Notes: generated from the sequence alone by a model not told the origin. Shown: positions 1-11,233, counted from the stretch's first letter. The stretch: 64,000 nucleotides of DNA from Porphyra umbilicalis (GCA_002049455.2 KV919032.1:43875-107874); one strand, 5' to 3'. Program-made: numbers and translations.

Positions 1-3000
1 TCGCGGTACGCGCCTTTGGAGACGACCAGCGTCGCCCCCGCCGGCGGAGCGCGCGCGCGCGGTCTCGTGGTCGTGGCCGCGCGCCGGAGGGCGGCGCACA
101 ACACCCGCAAGCGGTCTGTCGACGGCAGCGGCGTGCCAGGCACACCAGGCTGCGGGGGCTCTGTCGGCGCACCGGCGGCGGCCGCAGCCGCCGCGCGCTT
201 TGCGTTGCGCGTCGCCGCCGCCGCCCGTTTCGCGGTGCGCGCCGCGCTGTGCCAGACGCGCGCAGCGTGTCGGTGGCCCCCGACCGACAGGGCGTGCCAC
301 GCCGTCTCTGCGTTCGCTGCCGCCTCAGCCTTGGCGCCTGCGTTGGCGGCCGCGTCGGTCGACGCTTTGAACAGGGCCGCCTCGCCCATCCACACACACA
401 CGTGGTTGGGGAGGCGCCACGGTTGGACGCCGCCGTCGTTGACCGCGGCGTGTGCGAGCGCACGCAGGCGCGTCAGCAGCGGCCGCCGGCCGTCGGGGCC
501 GCTCGTCCCCCGCTTGCGTGCGACCTCTTTCCGCTGCGCGGGCGTCAGCCACTCATCGCCGTATGCCGGCTGCGTGTACCGCGGCCGCTTGGGCGGGTCG
601 GGGGGGGGGGGGGGGGGCAGCGCAGCAGCCGGCTGCGTCGGTGCGTCCTCCAAAGGCGGCACAGACGCCTGTGCCGCCGGTGTGGCCGCCGGCGGGCCCC
701 CCACCAGAGCTGTACGACTCTGCTTTGGGGGAGATCCCTCCGCCCCGGTCGACGCGCCGAGCGCGCCACGGCCGCGCTTTTTGGTCGTCCCGCACACCGC
801 GTCACCGCCGCCGACGGGTAGGCCCGCCGCGGTGGTCTTGGCCGCACAAACAATCTGGGCCACCGTTGCACGCAGCGTGTCGACGGTCGGCAGTAACCGA
901 CCGCTGCGCCGCACGTGGCACTCTGCAGCTGCGGTCGCGGCCATGGCCGCCCGCGCGAGCTCGTCGGCCGCAACCCGCAGCGCCCGATACGCCCGGTACG
1001 CGTGCAGGTGCGGTGCCGGTGAGAGCGCAAACGGCACTGCGCCGGGGCAGTAGGCAGCGACGATGGACGCGACGCCCGGGTCCCACCCGACAAAGACGAG
1101 CGCCTTGACAGCGTCGGGCGCAAACGCCATGCGGTCGAGCTGCGTCCGCACGCTCGCCGTCTCGGTCGGACCCCCCCCCCGCGACCGTCACTGGCCGCCC
1201 TGCGGCGCGCCCGCCGAGCGGCCGCTGTCGACGCTGCAGTGGCGGGGTGTCGTATCGTAAAGTGCACGCCGACGCCGTCCGACACAATGGAGGGGCCAAC
1301 GACCGTCGAGGCGTGGATGATGCCCGCGCGGCGGAGCAGCGCCTGCACGACCAAACCGTCGGGCGTCTGTGGTGGGATTGAACCCCCGTGGACCGCCAGG
1401 CGCTTGCGGAGCAGCGCGCCGCTGACGCGCGCGTACCCGGTGCACGTAGCAACTCGGCCAGGTGACGTGTCGGCCGCCTCGATGCCGGCGCCGACGCACA
1501 GGGCCTGGGCATAGTGCAGCAACGGGTAGACGTGCAGCGGTCGCTGTCGCAGGGCCAATGTGTCTAGGTGCAGCAGCGAGCGCCGCCGACCGCCGCCATC
1601 CGTGTACACGAGGACGGTGTCGTAGGCCAGCGCCGCGGCGGCCGCCATGGCAGCCCCATGCGCCGCAGACACTTTGCCCGCCGGCCACTTGAACGACGGC
1701 GGGCGCGTGCCGTCGGCGGCTTGCAGGCCGGCAACGAGGACCGCAATCAGTGCCGCGCGGGGGTGCCCGTCTGACCCGCCCGGGGTCTGCGGGTAGACCG
1801 CGAGGACGATGCACTTTGCAATGGCCTTGACCGCCGACGTGACGTGCGTCACATAGTGGTTTTCAAACGACGTTGCGACGGTCGCCCAGCCGCCCGTGTC
1901 GGGCGGACTCGGCAGCAGCGTGCTGCACGGCAGCTGCTCTGGCTCGGTTACGGCCGCCGCCACTGCCGCAGACGCGGCAACAAAGGCAGTGTAATCGCCG
2001 TCGCCGGTTGCCGCCTTGACGTCCGCACGTGGCTTGGCTTGCGCGCGCCGCCCCGAGCAAGAGACACACGCCCGCCGGGGGGCGCCGTCAAACGCGTGGA
2101 CACCGCGACACGAGACGGTCGAGGCAACCTGCTTCCACGCAAGCCCGAAGCTGCCCGTCAGCGACGCCGGCACGACCGCCATAAACTCATCGAGCGTGCG
2201 TCGGCCGCCGCCATCACCACCCGCACCCAACCCGCCGCCACCACCGTCGACGTGCTCGAGCAGGTACTGCATCGTGCCGTCCATAACAATGGAGACGAGG
2301 CGCAGATGCTGCGTCTGCGCCGTTGCCAACTCTGTCAGCGCAGCCGCACCCGCCACCGCATTGGTGTCGGCCTCGGCAGACGCCTCGGTCTTGCGACGAG
2401 CCGAGGTGGTCGGCGGGCGTCCGGCTGGCGGCGGGCAGTTTGTGGACGGCGCCGGGAGCCTTCGCCGCCAGACGCCAAAAAACCGGTCGACCGACACGGC
2501 CACCGTCGTCGTCACCTCCCCGGTCATGCGGTACTGGTCGGCGCACGCCAAGTCGCGGCCGCGGTCCTCATTGTGGTCTGACCAGCCGTGGGTGACGGCA
2601 CGCAGCGGACACGCTGCGCTGGCGCGCGTGTGGCCGCGCGCATGGCAGGCACCGCACCTTGTCCGGCCGCTGCCGGCCGCGGCGCCCTTGGCCGCCCCGG
2701 CGGCCGCCACACGCGCCGCGTGCGCCGCCTTGGTGGCCGCGTCGGCTGCACACGTTTTCACATTGTGCCCCGTCGCCCCGCAGCCGCCGCATCGGCGCAG
2801 GCGGCCACGCGTGCCGCCGCCGCCGCTCGCCGGCGCGCCCCCTGCGCCGGCACCCGCGTCGTCGCCCGGGTGGTCCCCCGCGTCGGGGGTTGCCATGGGG
2901 ATCAAGCCCTTGGCCGCGGACAAGACGCTGCTTGCGGCGTGCCGGGCGCGCGCGCGCAGGCGCCGACAGGCGACCACCGCGGCATTGTCGGCGGCTGTCG

Positions 3001-4159
3001 CAGCGCCGGCGGCAGCGTCTGCCGCGCTGCCGTCCCCAGGGACGGCAGCGGGTGGTTGGTGCGGCGGCACGGTCACCGCGTCAACGGCTCGCAGCACTGC
3101 GGTCGAGGCCGCCTTGGCGTCGCCCAGCGCTGCCGACGCGTACGACGTGGTGCCCCGCGCGTGCACGGGGTTTGCTGCGAGCAGCTTGGCCTTCAGGGTG
3201 CTCGCGTCTCGCAAGGGGCCCACCGGCCCCACGTCGCCGGCCGCCTCGCACGCGGCGGCGGCGGCGGCGACTTCGACCGTCGCGGACCGCACGGAAGACG
3301 CGGCACATTGTCGCCCGGCGTCTACGTGGCCGCCGGCCTTGATGGCCGCGTCCCCGCCGGTCGCACCCAGACGCGTGACGGCGTCGTCACGGTCGAGGTC
3401 CTTGTCGACGGGTCCGTCGACGGGGCCGTCCCCGCCCTTGCCGTCCCCACCGCCGCTCCCACCAGCTGTCTGTGGGGCGGGGTCGGTCACTAATGCTGAC
3501 GGGAAGGGCACCCCGCCTGCCACACGGGGGTCGTTGGGGACACTCGCCGACGGCGCGGGGCGCGCGGGGACGCCCCCCGTTGCTGGTGGGCGACTGTCGG
3601 GGGCACCCCCACCCACCCGAGGGAGCAGACCGCCGTGGTCGCCGCCAATCGCCGAGGCGCGAGTGTCGTCGCCGGGACCGCCCGCGGTACCGACTCTGGT
3701 GGTCGCGGCCACGGCCCGTGCGCCACCGCCAGCGGTGCCCCCACCCGCGGGCCCGTTGCCGTCTGCCACGCCCGCACCACCGCCCGCCATCATGGCTGAC
3801 GGCCGCGCCCCGGTGGGGCCGCGACGCGCTCGCAGCGCCGTCGACGTGCCGGGCGCCTCCTCCTCGTCTGTGGACGACACGTCGTCTGTGTCGGTGCCGG
3901 GTGTCGCCCCAATGCCCCCCAGCGGGACGGTGCCGCACGCACCGGCGCCGGTACCAGACGACCGACGCGAGTGTTCGCTGCTGGCGACGGACGGGGGTGC
4001 GTCCACGCGCATGGCGTCGTTCCGGCGAGCACGGGCGTGCCCGCCGACACCCGCCGCGTCAGGGACGCGGGGAGTGGGGCCATGTCGAACAAACCCCCGC
4101 ACACAAGGGTGTGTCGCCTGCCTCAGAGGCGTACGGGCACTGTCACCCGGGTCGGCCAT
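1..4159 (-). CDS. Fanzor-like (TnpB-related) RuvC nuclease with zinc knuckles, 3' end beyond window
   Basis: Fanzors are eukaryotic RNA-guided DNA nucleases related to TnpB, often carried by transposons and giant viruses. From the ATG at 4159 (MADPGDSAR) the protein has a long disordered Ala/Gly-rich N-terminus and then two CCHC-type knuckles near residue 460 (CGGCGATGHNVKTC and CGACHARGHTRASAAC). A helical core follows, then the motif SIVSDGVGVHFTI, which resembles the TDG block before RuvC-I in Fanzors, and the RuvC-I motif VFVGWDPGVAS near 1115-1085. After RuvC-I come YGDEWLTPAQRKEV and, near the edge, TLVVSKGAYR, as expected before RuvC-II. The frame changes at a run of ten C (1171-1180), consistent with one missing base. 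The minus-strand frame that stays open to 545 beyond this point is spurious. RuvC-II, RuvC-III and any guide-RNA region lie outside the window. The assignment rests on motif order, not on alignment. Confidence 0.66.
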
Positions 4160-4395
4160 ACCCCAACGTACCGCGCGCCGTACAGGCGGGGGGCACCACG
4201 GCGGGTGACACCGTCTACCGGCTGGGGTGGGGGAGGGGGGCAGGCGGGGGCGTGCGGCTGCAGCCGCGCTCAACAAGGGGGGGGCGGCGCGCACGAGACG
4301 CCCCGCGCCGCCGGCACGCGCGGCGGCGGGGGGCGTCCGCCCAGTGTGCGCTGTTGCGCCTGCTGGTGCCGCCCATCGGTGCCGGTCAGTGGCGC

Positions 4396-4402
4396 TTTTA
4401 TA
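4396..4402 (-). promoter_or_regulatory. TATA box (TATAAAA) of the Fanzor-like gene
   Basis: On the minus strand the sequence reads GTGCCTATAAAAGCGCC, about 240 bp before the ATG at 4159. The CCTATAA core recurs before other genes in the window. Inferred core promoter. Confidence 0.55.
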
Positions 4403-5640
4403 GGCACGCGTACGGGTGCCGGCGGCACGAGCGACATGGTAGACGCTGCGCCACGACACGGTACGGACCGTCACGGTGTGACCGACGGGGGCGCGGCCCC
4501 CATTGCGCTGCTGCGCAGCGGTGTGCCGAGATCGGCGCGGTGCGCCACCAGCCGCGCGCACGCACGTGGTCTTTGCGCGGCGCTGGGGCGGCTGCAGGCC
4601 CCACACGGCACGCCTATGCGGGGTGCCCGATGCGGCGCGTCGCCCAAACAGAGGCAGCGGCGGCCGACCGGCGTGCGTGACAGCGTGCACGCGACAGGGG
4701 CGCCACGGGCGCGTTGGGTGTGGCTACAAACGAGTACATTGTGTCACACATGGGACCGACATTCCGCGGTCACGGCGCTCGCGAATGGTCGGAAGTTGTG
4801 GAAAGCGCCTTGTATGTCTGTAAGCGCGCGTCTATCGGTGCGCCACCAGAGATCGTCATATCGCCATATATATTGTCTATTACCCCTCGCAAAACTTGAC
4901 CCTCACAGGCCTCCAACTCACATGGCAGGACAGTGCGGCCGTTCCATCAGCCGGATGCATCGGCCGTGCCAGACAACACCCACCACGCCCGTTGTGGCAG
5001 GGTGGCGCTGCAGCCACCACCTCCCACCGCTGCGTTCAGTGACTGGTACTGCACGGCACTTGGCCCTGGGTAGGCGCGCCCGCGGGGGGTTCGTGAGCAG
5101 GACATGGCATGCTGGTTAGGTGGGGGGGGGGGTGGTAGGAAGTATGGGCTGGCGCCGGGAGGCTCTGGGATGCTCGTGCGCGTGTGGTGGGGCCGTTCGC
5201 ACCGTGCGGTAGGATCGACGGCTGCGCCCGTCGTCGTGCCCGTGCTGTGGTGGTACCATCATTCCCCGTTGATCAGACACCCCTGCGGGGTTGCTGCCAC
5301 ACCCGTTTGAGACGGCTACTTTTTCCCAGGTCGTCGCCGGAAGGGCCCTGCCTGGTACAACCAATGGCGGTTGGGGTGTGCAGCAGTCGCCAGACCGCCT
5401 GGCATGGAGCGAGAAAGTGCCTCGATCGCCAGTCTGTGGGCGTCCATCGGCCGCCTCGCTTGAGTGGTATGTGTCTGTTGGCGACGAGACACGCGGCGGG
5501 TACTGGCTACTGTGGTGCACCGAAAAAGGGGGGTGGGGGGTGCGTGCACTGCACAAAGCGCGCCCCCACCGGCAAGGGCCCAAACAGCGCCGTCGCGTCG
5601 TCCGGGGCAGACGGGGTGTCCGCCACGTGAGGCCCCATGG
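4403..5640. other. Intergenic region without a recognisable gene
   Basis: Open frames here have no recognisable domain, and several continue into the adjacent 123-bp repeats only because 123 is divisible by three. A short AT-rich patch near 4855-4885 (TATCGCCATATATATTG) stands out. I see no RNA gene. Confidence 0.5.
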
Positions 5641-6256
5641 GGCCGCGCGCCCCGCGCGCACGGGCCCGACGTGTGCCCGCGCGCGCCTATAAAAGGGGTG
5701 CGTCGCGGCCCGCAGCTGCGTCGCGTGGGTGCCAGGCAGTCGCGTCGCCGGGTGGCTGCATCGCGCCGCGCGCCCCGCGGGCGGGGGCCCGACGTGCGCC
5801 CGCGCGCGCCTATAAAAGGGGTGCGTCGCGGCCCGCAGCTGCGTCGCGTGGGTGCCAGGCAGTCGCGTCGCCGGGTGGCTGCATCGCGCCGCGCGCCCCG
5901 CGGGCGGGGGCCCGACGTGCGCCCGCGCGCGCCTATAAAAGGGGTGCGTCGCGGCCCGCAGCTGCGTCGCGTGGGTGCCAGGCATTCGCGTCGCCGGGTG
6001 GCTGCACCGCGCCGCGCGCCCCGCGGGCGGGGGCCCGACGTGCGCCCGCGCGCGCCTATAAAAGGGGTGCGTCGCGACCCGCCGCTGCGTCGCGTGGGTG
6101 CCAGGCAGTCGCGTCGCCGGGTGGCTGCATCGCGCCGCGCGCCCCGCGGGCGGGGGCCCGACGTGCGCCCGCGCGCGCCTATAAAAGGGGTGCGTCGCGG
6201 CCCGCAGCTGCGTCGCGTGGGTGCCAGGCAGTCGCGTCGCCGGGTGGCTGCACCTG
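5641..6256 (+). repeat. Five tandem 123-bp units, each with a BRE-like motif and TATAAAAGGGG
   Basis: TATAAAA begins at 5688, 5811, 5934, 6057 and 6180, an exact 123-bp period. Each copy is preceded by GCGCGCGCC, which matches the BREu consensus SSRCGCC directly upstream of a TATA box, and is followed by GGGGTGCGTCGCG. The units are nearly identical apart from a few substitutions (for example the fourth, near 6008 and 6075). Long open frames on both strands across the array are by-products of the period. No clear gene starts just downstream on the plus strand. Confidence 0.9.
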
Positions 6257-6816
6257 CGGCGCACCGGCTCCTGCTGCCCCTGCGGCGCACCAGCTCCTGG
6301 CCCCGTGTCTGGGGCCGGATCGTCCCTGTCCCTGCGCCCGTGGTGCGGCGGTTGGCGGCGGGGCGACCGGTGCGTGGCCTGATGTTTTTTCTAAAGTACC
6401 GTTGTTATCGGATTTCGTTTTTCACATTCTGGGTGGCACCCCCCTGACTTGCTCGTACACGCAAGTGTCTGCCAGGGTCGTGCGTCACAGCGACGACATT
6501 CGTGATTGACATGGTGCACCCTCGTTGGGGGTATCTCCCAGTTATATATCACCCTGATATAAAACTGGAGCGTATCGAACCGGATATTGACTGTCCACTG
6601 TAGCGCTCATCGAAATATTTGCGTATTCCGACCTTCGGAAATCGGTGACAGGCTATGAAACAGAGTGTGCGGTCGAGATTTCGATACACCAAGAAACGGT
6701 TGGATCTGTGTACGGTATCGCGGCGCGACGAACCGTGACCGCGGCGTACGCGTACGACTGGCATTGACGCGAGTGGGTGTCTGCTGCTGCTCTCTCGTCG
6801 GTGCCCAACGAGGACT

Positions 6817-7799
6817 GTGTCACACCTGCCCGGCGCACTGTCGTACCCCCCCGCAAAAGGCCACATACCGGGTGGCACCGCGGTTCCAGACGGAACGGTC
6901 ATGTCGATCGGAAATCTTTTCGCATTCCGTGATTCCATTGGTCCACGTTTGCTACATGGTTATTGCCACCACTCTATGGTGCGTGTCCCAAAAATGAGAC
7001 ATGCGCGTTTTCTGAAGGACTGACACATCACTGCACGGGGGCAGGTGGGGTGGGGTACGAGAAAATTCTCGACTGGCCTCCATGGAAAGAGCCTCTCCCG
7101 ACGCGTTCTTGGCTGACAACTCCTTAGTACCCGCCTGTGGGCACTGTTCTGTGGACCTCTCAGATAGCCCCGATCTTGGAGCCACACTTTTTCAGGTTCT
7201 TGGGGTTACAGGTTCGCAACGCCAAAGCTCATGTGCTAACTGGAGGAACTTTTTCACGTTTTTATTGGTAAGGTCGTGCCCTTTTCTTCGTGCACGAACT
7301 GTCAACACATGCCTGCTCTAGTATCCGTGCATTTGATTGGGGCGCGTGATCGTCACCTGTCGAAGCTGCAATGAATGACACTTTCCCCCATGACACGTCA
7401 GGAGGTGCCGCCTCTGCTATCACTGTCAGGGGCCTTTCTGGAAGCACAGTGGGACCGAGTGGGTCACATTACATTATAGGACCGTTGCAGAAGGCCAGTG
7501 GGCCGAGAAAAAAAGAAAAAACCGCGATGTCTCATTTTTGGGACACGCACCATACAACTGCCGCCTTTGGCGGGTCAGCGTGTAATGAATTTTGTCTCTC
7601 CAACCAACCGCCCCTCACTCTGACGGGGTTCAAGGGCAAGCACACGTTGTCATGGAGGCAAAAGCCGAGCGACCTCTTCGAGTACATCCCAGTGCAACGC
7701 AAACCGCCAAACTACTCTAATGGTACTTGGTCCCAAGTGTACTTCAAGGGACTGCTACGCACAATGGTGGAGCGGGCCGACTTGCCGTCCGCCGCCTAG
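6817..7799 (+). pseudogene. Possible ORF of unknown function split by an inverted-repeat element
   Basis: Two open segments flank the inverted-repeat element at 6977-7552. The left ends in the frame of GPRLLHGYCHHS and the right continues with TTAAFGGSACNEF up to a TAG at 7797-7799. Removing 578 bp (the element plus one TA) puts both in one frame without a stop, about 135 codons. I recognise no domain, no ATG start is established, and base composition is lower in GC than the neighbours. Chance frame agreement is 1 in 3, so this is tentative. Confidence 0.3.
6977..7552. mobile_element. MITE-like element with about 28-bp terminal inverted repeats and TA duplication
   Basis: The left end reads TGGTGCGTGTCCCAAAAATG and the right end is its reverse complement, with the match continuing through AGACAT and CGCG/TTTT. 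TA dinucleotides flank both ends (6975-6976 and 7553-7554), as expected for Tc1/mariner-like insertion. The interior encodes nothing recognisable, so the element is probably non-autonomous. Confidence 0.85.
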
Positions 7800-8599
7800 T
7801 GCGCGTCGGGCGCCGCACCGTTTGCGCTCGCGGCGTCGCGCGCGCGCGTCGCGTTCTTTGCACCGCCCGCGTCGGCTGCCGCTACCGTCGCGTCGTCAGC
7901 GGGCGACGCCTGGTCCGCATCTATCCGACGAGGCACCGGCGGCAGGTCCTGGAGCGACTGCAGGGGTGGCGGTGGCGGTGTCGGTCGACGCGTCGGACCA
8001 GTGTGCCAACGGCGTGCAGTGGCCGCAGCCGCCCAGGCGGGGTCCTCGCAAGCCGGGTTGTGGCGCACGTCGACGGCCTGAACGGTCGACGGCACAGCCG
8101 AAACGGTGGCAACGGCGGTGAGCACGTTGTTGGACAGATCCAACACTACCAGGCTCGGCACGCCCCTGTGTGTCAGAGCCGCGGGCCACCCTTGCAGCCG
8201 GTTGTTGGACAGGTTGAGGACAGCCAGTTGCTTCATGTGCGCTGTCGGCATAGTCGCGACCGTCAGCCCACAGTGGCTCAGCCGCGCGTGCTCGAGCGTG
8301 GGCGCGAGCGCAGCCAACACGGCCGTGGGGAAGTCGTCCAATGGGTTGTGGGAAACGTCCAAGACGCGCACACGCCACCGCGCTTCCATTGACAGCCAGC
8401 CGACATCTCGCATGCCGTTGTGGTGCGCAAAGACGCCCCACACGGGCGCGCCCGTCGACTGCAACAGCTGCTTGATGGCCTCCACGACCTCGGCCCGCAC
8501 GTCAACCGCCTCCTTAATCCCCATGTGGGAGATGATCCACTTGCCCTTGTGCTCACGAATCTGTTGGACCACCGCGCCGGCGGCATCGTCGGTATCCAT
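7796..8599 (-). CDS. Leucine-rich-repeat protein
   Basis: 267 residues from the first ATG in frame (MDTDDAAGAV). A short helical N-terminus, including WIISHMGIKEAVD, is followed by several LRRs of about 23-25 residues: VRVLDVSHNPLDDFP, HARLSHCGLTVATMP, LAVLNLSNNRLQGWP and LVVLDLSNNVLTAVA. The LxxLxLSxN pattern is typical of cytosolic plant- or protist-type LRRs that act in protein binding. The C-terminus is a Pro-rich and then Ala/Asp-rich tail. There is no signal peptide or membrane segment. Its TAG stop overlaps the stop of the plus-strand ORF fragment at 7797-7799. A repeat array with the shared structured core starts about 380 bp upstream. A weak TATA-like TACTTAAAC lies near 8762-8770. 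The partner is unknown. Confidence 0.75.
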   Translation of the reverse strand: MDTDDAAGAVVQQIREHKGKWIISHMGIKEAVDVRAEVVEAIKQLLQSTGAPVWGVFAHHNGMRDVGWLSMEARWRVRVLDVSHNPLDDFPTAVLAALAPTLEHARLSHCGLTVATMPTAHMKQLAVLNLSNNRLQGWPAALTHRGVPSLVVLDLSNNVLTAVATVSAVPSTVQAVDVRHNPACEDPAWAAAATARRWHTGPTRRPTPPPPPLQSLQDLPPVPRRIDADQASPADDATVAAADAGGAKNATRARDAASANGAAPDAH

Positions 8600-8977
8600 C
8601 GCACGGGCAGAGGCGTCGGCCGTGACCGCGTCCGCACGATCTGGGGGGCGCGCGACGCCAGACGGGTCGGCCGCGAGCAGCACACACACGCCGAGTGCGG
8701 CCGACGCGCGACCACACGCGCAACGGGTGGCGGGCGACCCCCGACGGGACGTGCCGACGCCGTTTAAGTAGCCGCGCGGGGGCGCACAGGCCGCCACCGG
8801 TCAGACGCAGTGGCAGCGCGCGCGCACACGCGCCCGTCCAGACACGTGCGTGTCGCTCAAGTAGCCGTGCAGGTGGGCGGCCGCCGGCGGCACCGCTCCC
8901 ACCAGAGCAAACGTGGGCCGTCCCAAGTGCGACACCGTCGTGCATCCAACAGCGCGGGTGCTGGGGTCGACTTTTGG

Positions 8978-10312
8978 AGACGTCGCCTGGGGCGCGACCT
9001 TTTCAAAAGGCGACCCCATTCCCCAGACGAGGGTTTCCACAAGAAAAATGACCCCCCCCACCTCGGACGGCCACTCTGGGGCGCCTGCCGCGCACCCACG
9101 GGCGGTGGGGCCCTGCACCACAATCCAATGGAAAACCTGCCAGAGTTGACTCTGGCAATCTCTGAGGTTTTACAGTAGCCTGGGGGGCGACGTTTTCAAA
9201 AGGCGACCCCATTCCCCAGAGCAGGGTTTCCACAAGAAAAACGACCCCCCCCACCTCGGACGGCCACTCTGGGGCGTCTGCCGCGCACCCACAGCAGGGT
9301 TTCCACAAGAAAAACGACCCCCCCCACCTCGGACGGCCACTCTGGGGCGTCTGCCGCGCACCCGCGGACAGTGGGGCCCTGCACCACAATCCAATGGAAA
9401 ACCTGCCAGAGTTGACTCTGGCAATCTCTGAGGTTTTACAGTAGCCTGGGGGGCGACGTTTTCAAAAGGCGACCCCATTCCCCAGAGCAGGGTTTCCACA
9501 AGAAAAACGACCCCCCCCACCTCGGACGGCCACTCTGCGGCGTCTGCCGCGCACCCACAGCAGGGTTTCCACAAGAAAAACGACCCCCCCCACCTCGGAC
9601 GGCCACTCTGGGGCGTCTGCCGCGCACCCGCGGACAGTGGGGCCCTGCACCACAATCCAATGGAAAACCTGCCAGAGTTGACTCTGGCAATCTCTGAGGT
9701 TTTACAGTAGCCTGGGGGGCGACGTTTTCAAAAGGCGACCCCATTCCCCAGAGCAGGGTTTCCACAAGAAAAACGACCCCCCCCACCTCGGACGGCCACT
9801 CTGGGGCGTCTGCCGCGCACCCGCGGACAGTGGGGCCCTGCACCACAATCCAATGGAAAACCTGCCAGAGTTGACTCTGGCAATCTCTGAGGTTTTACAG
9901 TAGCCTGGGGGGCGACGTTTTCAAAAGGCGACCCCATTCCCCAGAGCAGGGTTTCCACAAGAAAAACGACCCCCCCCACCTCGGACGGCCACTCTGGGGC
10001 GTCTGCCGCGCACCCGCGGACAGTGGGGCCCTGCACCACAATCCAATGGAAAACCTGCCAGAGTTGACTCTGGCAATCTCTGAGGTTTTACAGTAGCCTG
10101 GGGGGCGACGTTTTCAAAAGGCGACCCCATTCCCCAGAGCAGGGTTTCCACAAGAAAAACGACCCCCCCCACCTCGGACGGCCACTCTGGGGCGTCTGCC
10201 GCGCACCCGCGGACAGTGGGGCCCTGCACCACAATCCAATGGAAAACCTGCCAGAGTTGACTCTGGCAATCTCTGAGGTTTTACAGTAGCCTGGGGGGCG
10301 ACGTTTTCAAAA
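8978..10312 (+). repeat. Tandem array A: six copies of a 193-bp unit with the shared hairpin core
   Basis: The landmark ACCACAAT occurs at 9117, 9383, 9649, 9842, 10035 and 10228. Spacings are 266, 266, 193, 193 and 193 bp; the 266-bp units contain an extra copy of an internal 73-bp block that begins CAGGGTTTCCACAAG. Each core holds the perfect inverted repeat TGCCAGAGTTGACTCTGGCA, outer complementary AAAACCT/AGGTTTT, and then GTAGCC-TGGGG-GGCGAC. The later units are nearly identical. The minus-strand open frames through the array are artefacts. It lies upstream of the LRR gene. Confidence 0.92.
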
Positions 10313-10599
10313 CTCAACTAAACCTGCGCACCATGGGCACAGCTACGCGCCGCAGGGCTGTGCAGACGCAGCGGAAAGGACTGAGTCGGGTGACGAAAAA
10401 CATTGAAAAGCCCGTCAGAGGACCAGGCCCACTCGACGGTCAGAGACAGACGCTGTCCCCACGGTGTTGCTTCCCCCACGCGACACAACCCGCCGAGGCG
10501 CTGGTGAGGCGCGACTCCCCCACCGAAAAAGACACCTCGGCAAGTGATCGTGTGGTCCACACCGGCGTGCTTGCAAGGTCGCGGCCAACACGGTCGCAC
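10313..10599. other. Spacer downstream of the basic-motif protein gene
   Basis: This short spacer lies between array A and the stop codon at 10600. I see no gene, repeat or obvious terminator in it. Confidence 0.5.
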
Positions 10600-11070
10600 C
10601 TATCGAGTCCCCGGAGACGCATGCGGCGATGGACGATTCCGACCGACCGTCTTGAAGGAGGCGGTCTTGGTCGCCTCCTCGGCGTCGGCAACGGGTGCGC
10701 GGCGATTGCGCTTGGTCGCAGAGCCCGCAGCACCGACTGATGCCGCGGGCGGCGCGCCAGCCGCAAAGGCAGCACGTGTGCGCTTGTTGCCGGCGCCGGC
10801 AACGGATGCGCGGCGGTGGCGCTTGGTCGCAGAGTCGGCAGCACCGTCTGATGCGCCAGCACCGTCTGGTGCACGTGGGCGCTTGCGGCCGACACCAGTC
10901 GCGGATGCGTCGGATCGCAGTGCGTGTGCAGGGGCACCGGCAGACGCCGAGCGTTCCGCACCGTCAACCACACCCGGGTCGTCGTCCAGGGTGCCACCGA
11001 GTTCACGCGGGGTCACGGCCAGGAGGGAGAGCATCACCAGCGCTTGCGCCTCCACCGCCTCGCGGGTCAT
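10600..11070 (-). CDS. Small protein with repeated basic (NLS-like) motifs, function unknown
   Basis: 156 residues from the ATG at 11070 (MTREAVEAQALVMLSLLAV). A short helical N-terminus is followed by an Ala/Gly/Asp-rich tail with four evenly spaced basic clusters (GRKRPRAP, TKRHRRAS, NKRTRAAF, TKRNRRAP), each resembling a monopartite nuclear localisation signal. The clusters sit in degenerate repeats of about 20 residues. No catalytic domain is visible. A TATAAGA box lies about 157 bp upstream in the same sequence context as the box of the C48 protease gene, so the two may be co-regulated. A nuclear protein is plausible but inferred only from the basic motifs. Confidence 0.5.
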   Translation of the reverse strand: MTREAVEAQALVMLSLLAVTPRELGGTLDDDPGVVDGAERSASAGAPAHALRSDASATGVGRKRPRAPDGAGASDGAADSATKRHRRASVAGAGNKRTRAAFAAGAPPAASVGAAGSATKRNRRAPVADAEEATKTASFKTVGRNRPSPHASPGTR

Positions 11071-11226
11071 TGGTGGGGTGGGAACGACGCACGCGCGCGT
11101 CGCCCCGGGGTGTTGTTGGTGGGTGCACGCGGTCCCGCAGGCCGGTCGGGCCACCGACGAGCGCTGAGCAGACGAAACGCGCACACGTCGCCGGCGGGGG
11201 TGGTCTGCAGACTGGGCAGCGGACCC

Positions 11227-11233
11227 TCTTATA
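11227..11233 (-). promoter_or_regulatory. TATA-like box (TATAAGA) of the basic-motif protein gene
   Basis: The minus strand reads GGCGGTGTTTATAAGAGGG. The C48 protease promoter reads GGCGGTGCCTATAAGAAAGG, so the two share GGCGGTG-N2-TATAAGA. Confidence 0.5.

Noticed and set aside
545-1170. C-terminal part of the long minus-strand frame ending at 545
   Set aside because: After the ten-C run the product turns into Arg/Ser-rich sequence, while the neighbouring frame carries the RuvC-I motif and continues to the window edge.
1374-1392. tRNA B-box-like GGTTCAATCCC on the minus strand
   Set aside because: It lies inside the Fanzor-like coding region with no A-box or cloverleaf around it.
5116-6509. 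Several 290-380-codon frames through the 123-bp repeats
   Set aside because: They exist only because the unit length is a multiple of three and GC-rich; the products are Arg/Pro/Ala-rich repeats without a domain.
8978-10317. CRISPR-like array
   Set aside because: Units are 193-266 bp and identical throughout, with no short repeats alternating with unique spacers; the context is eukaryotic.
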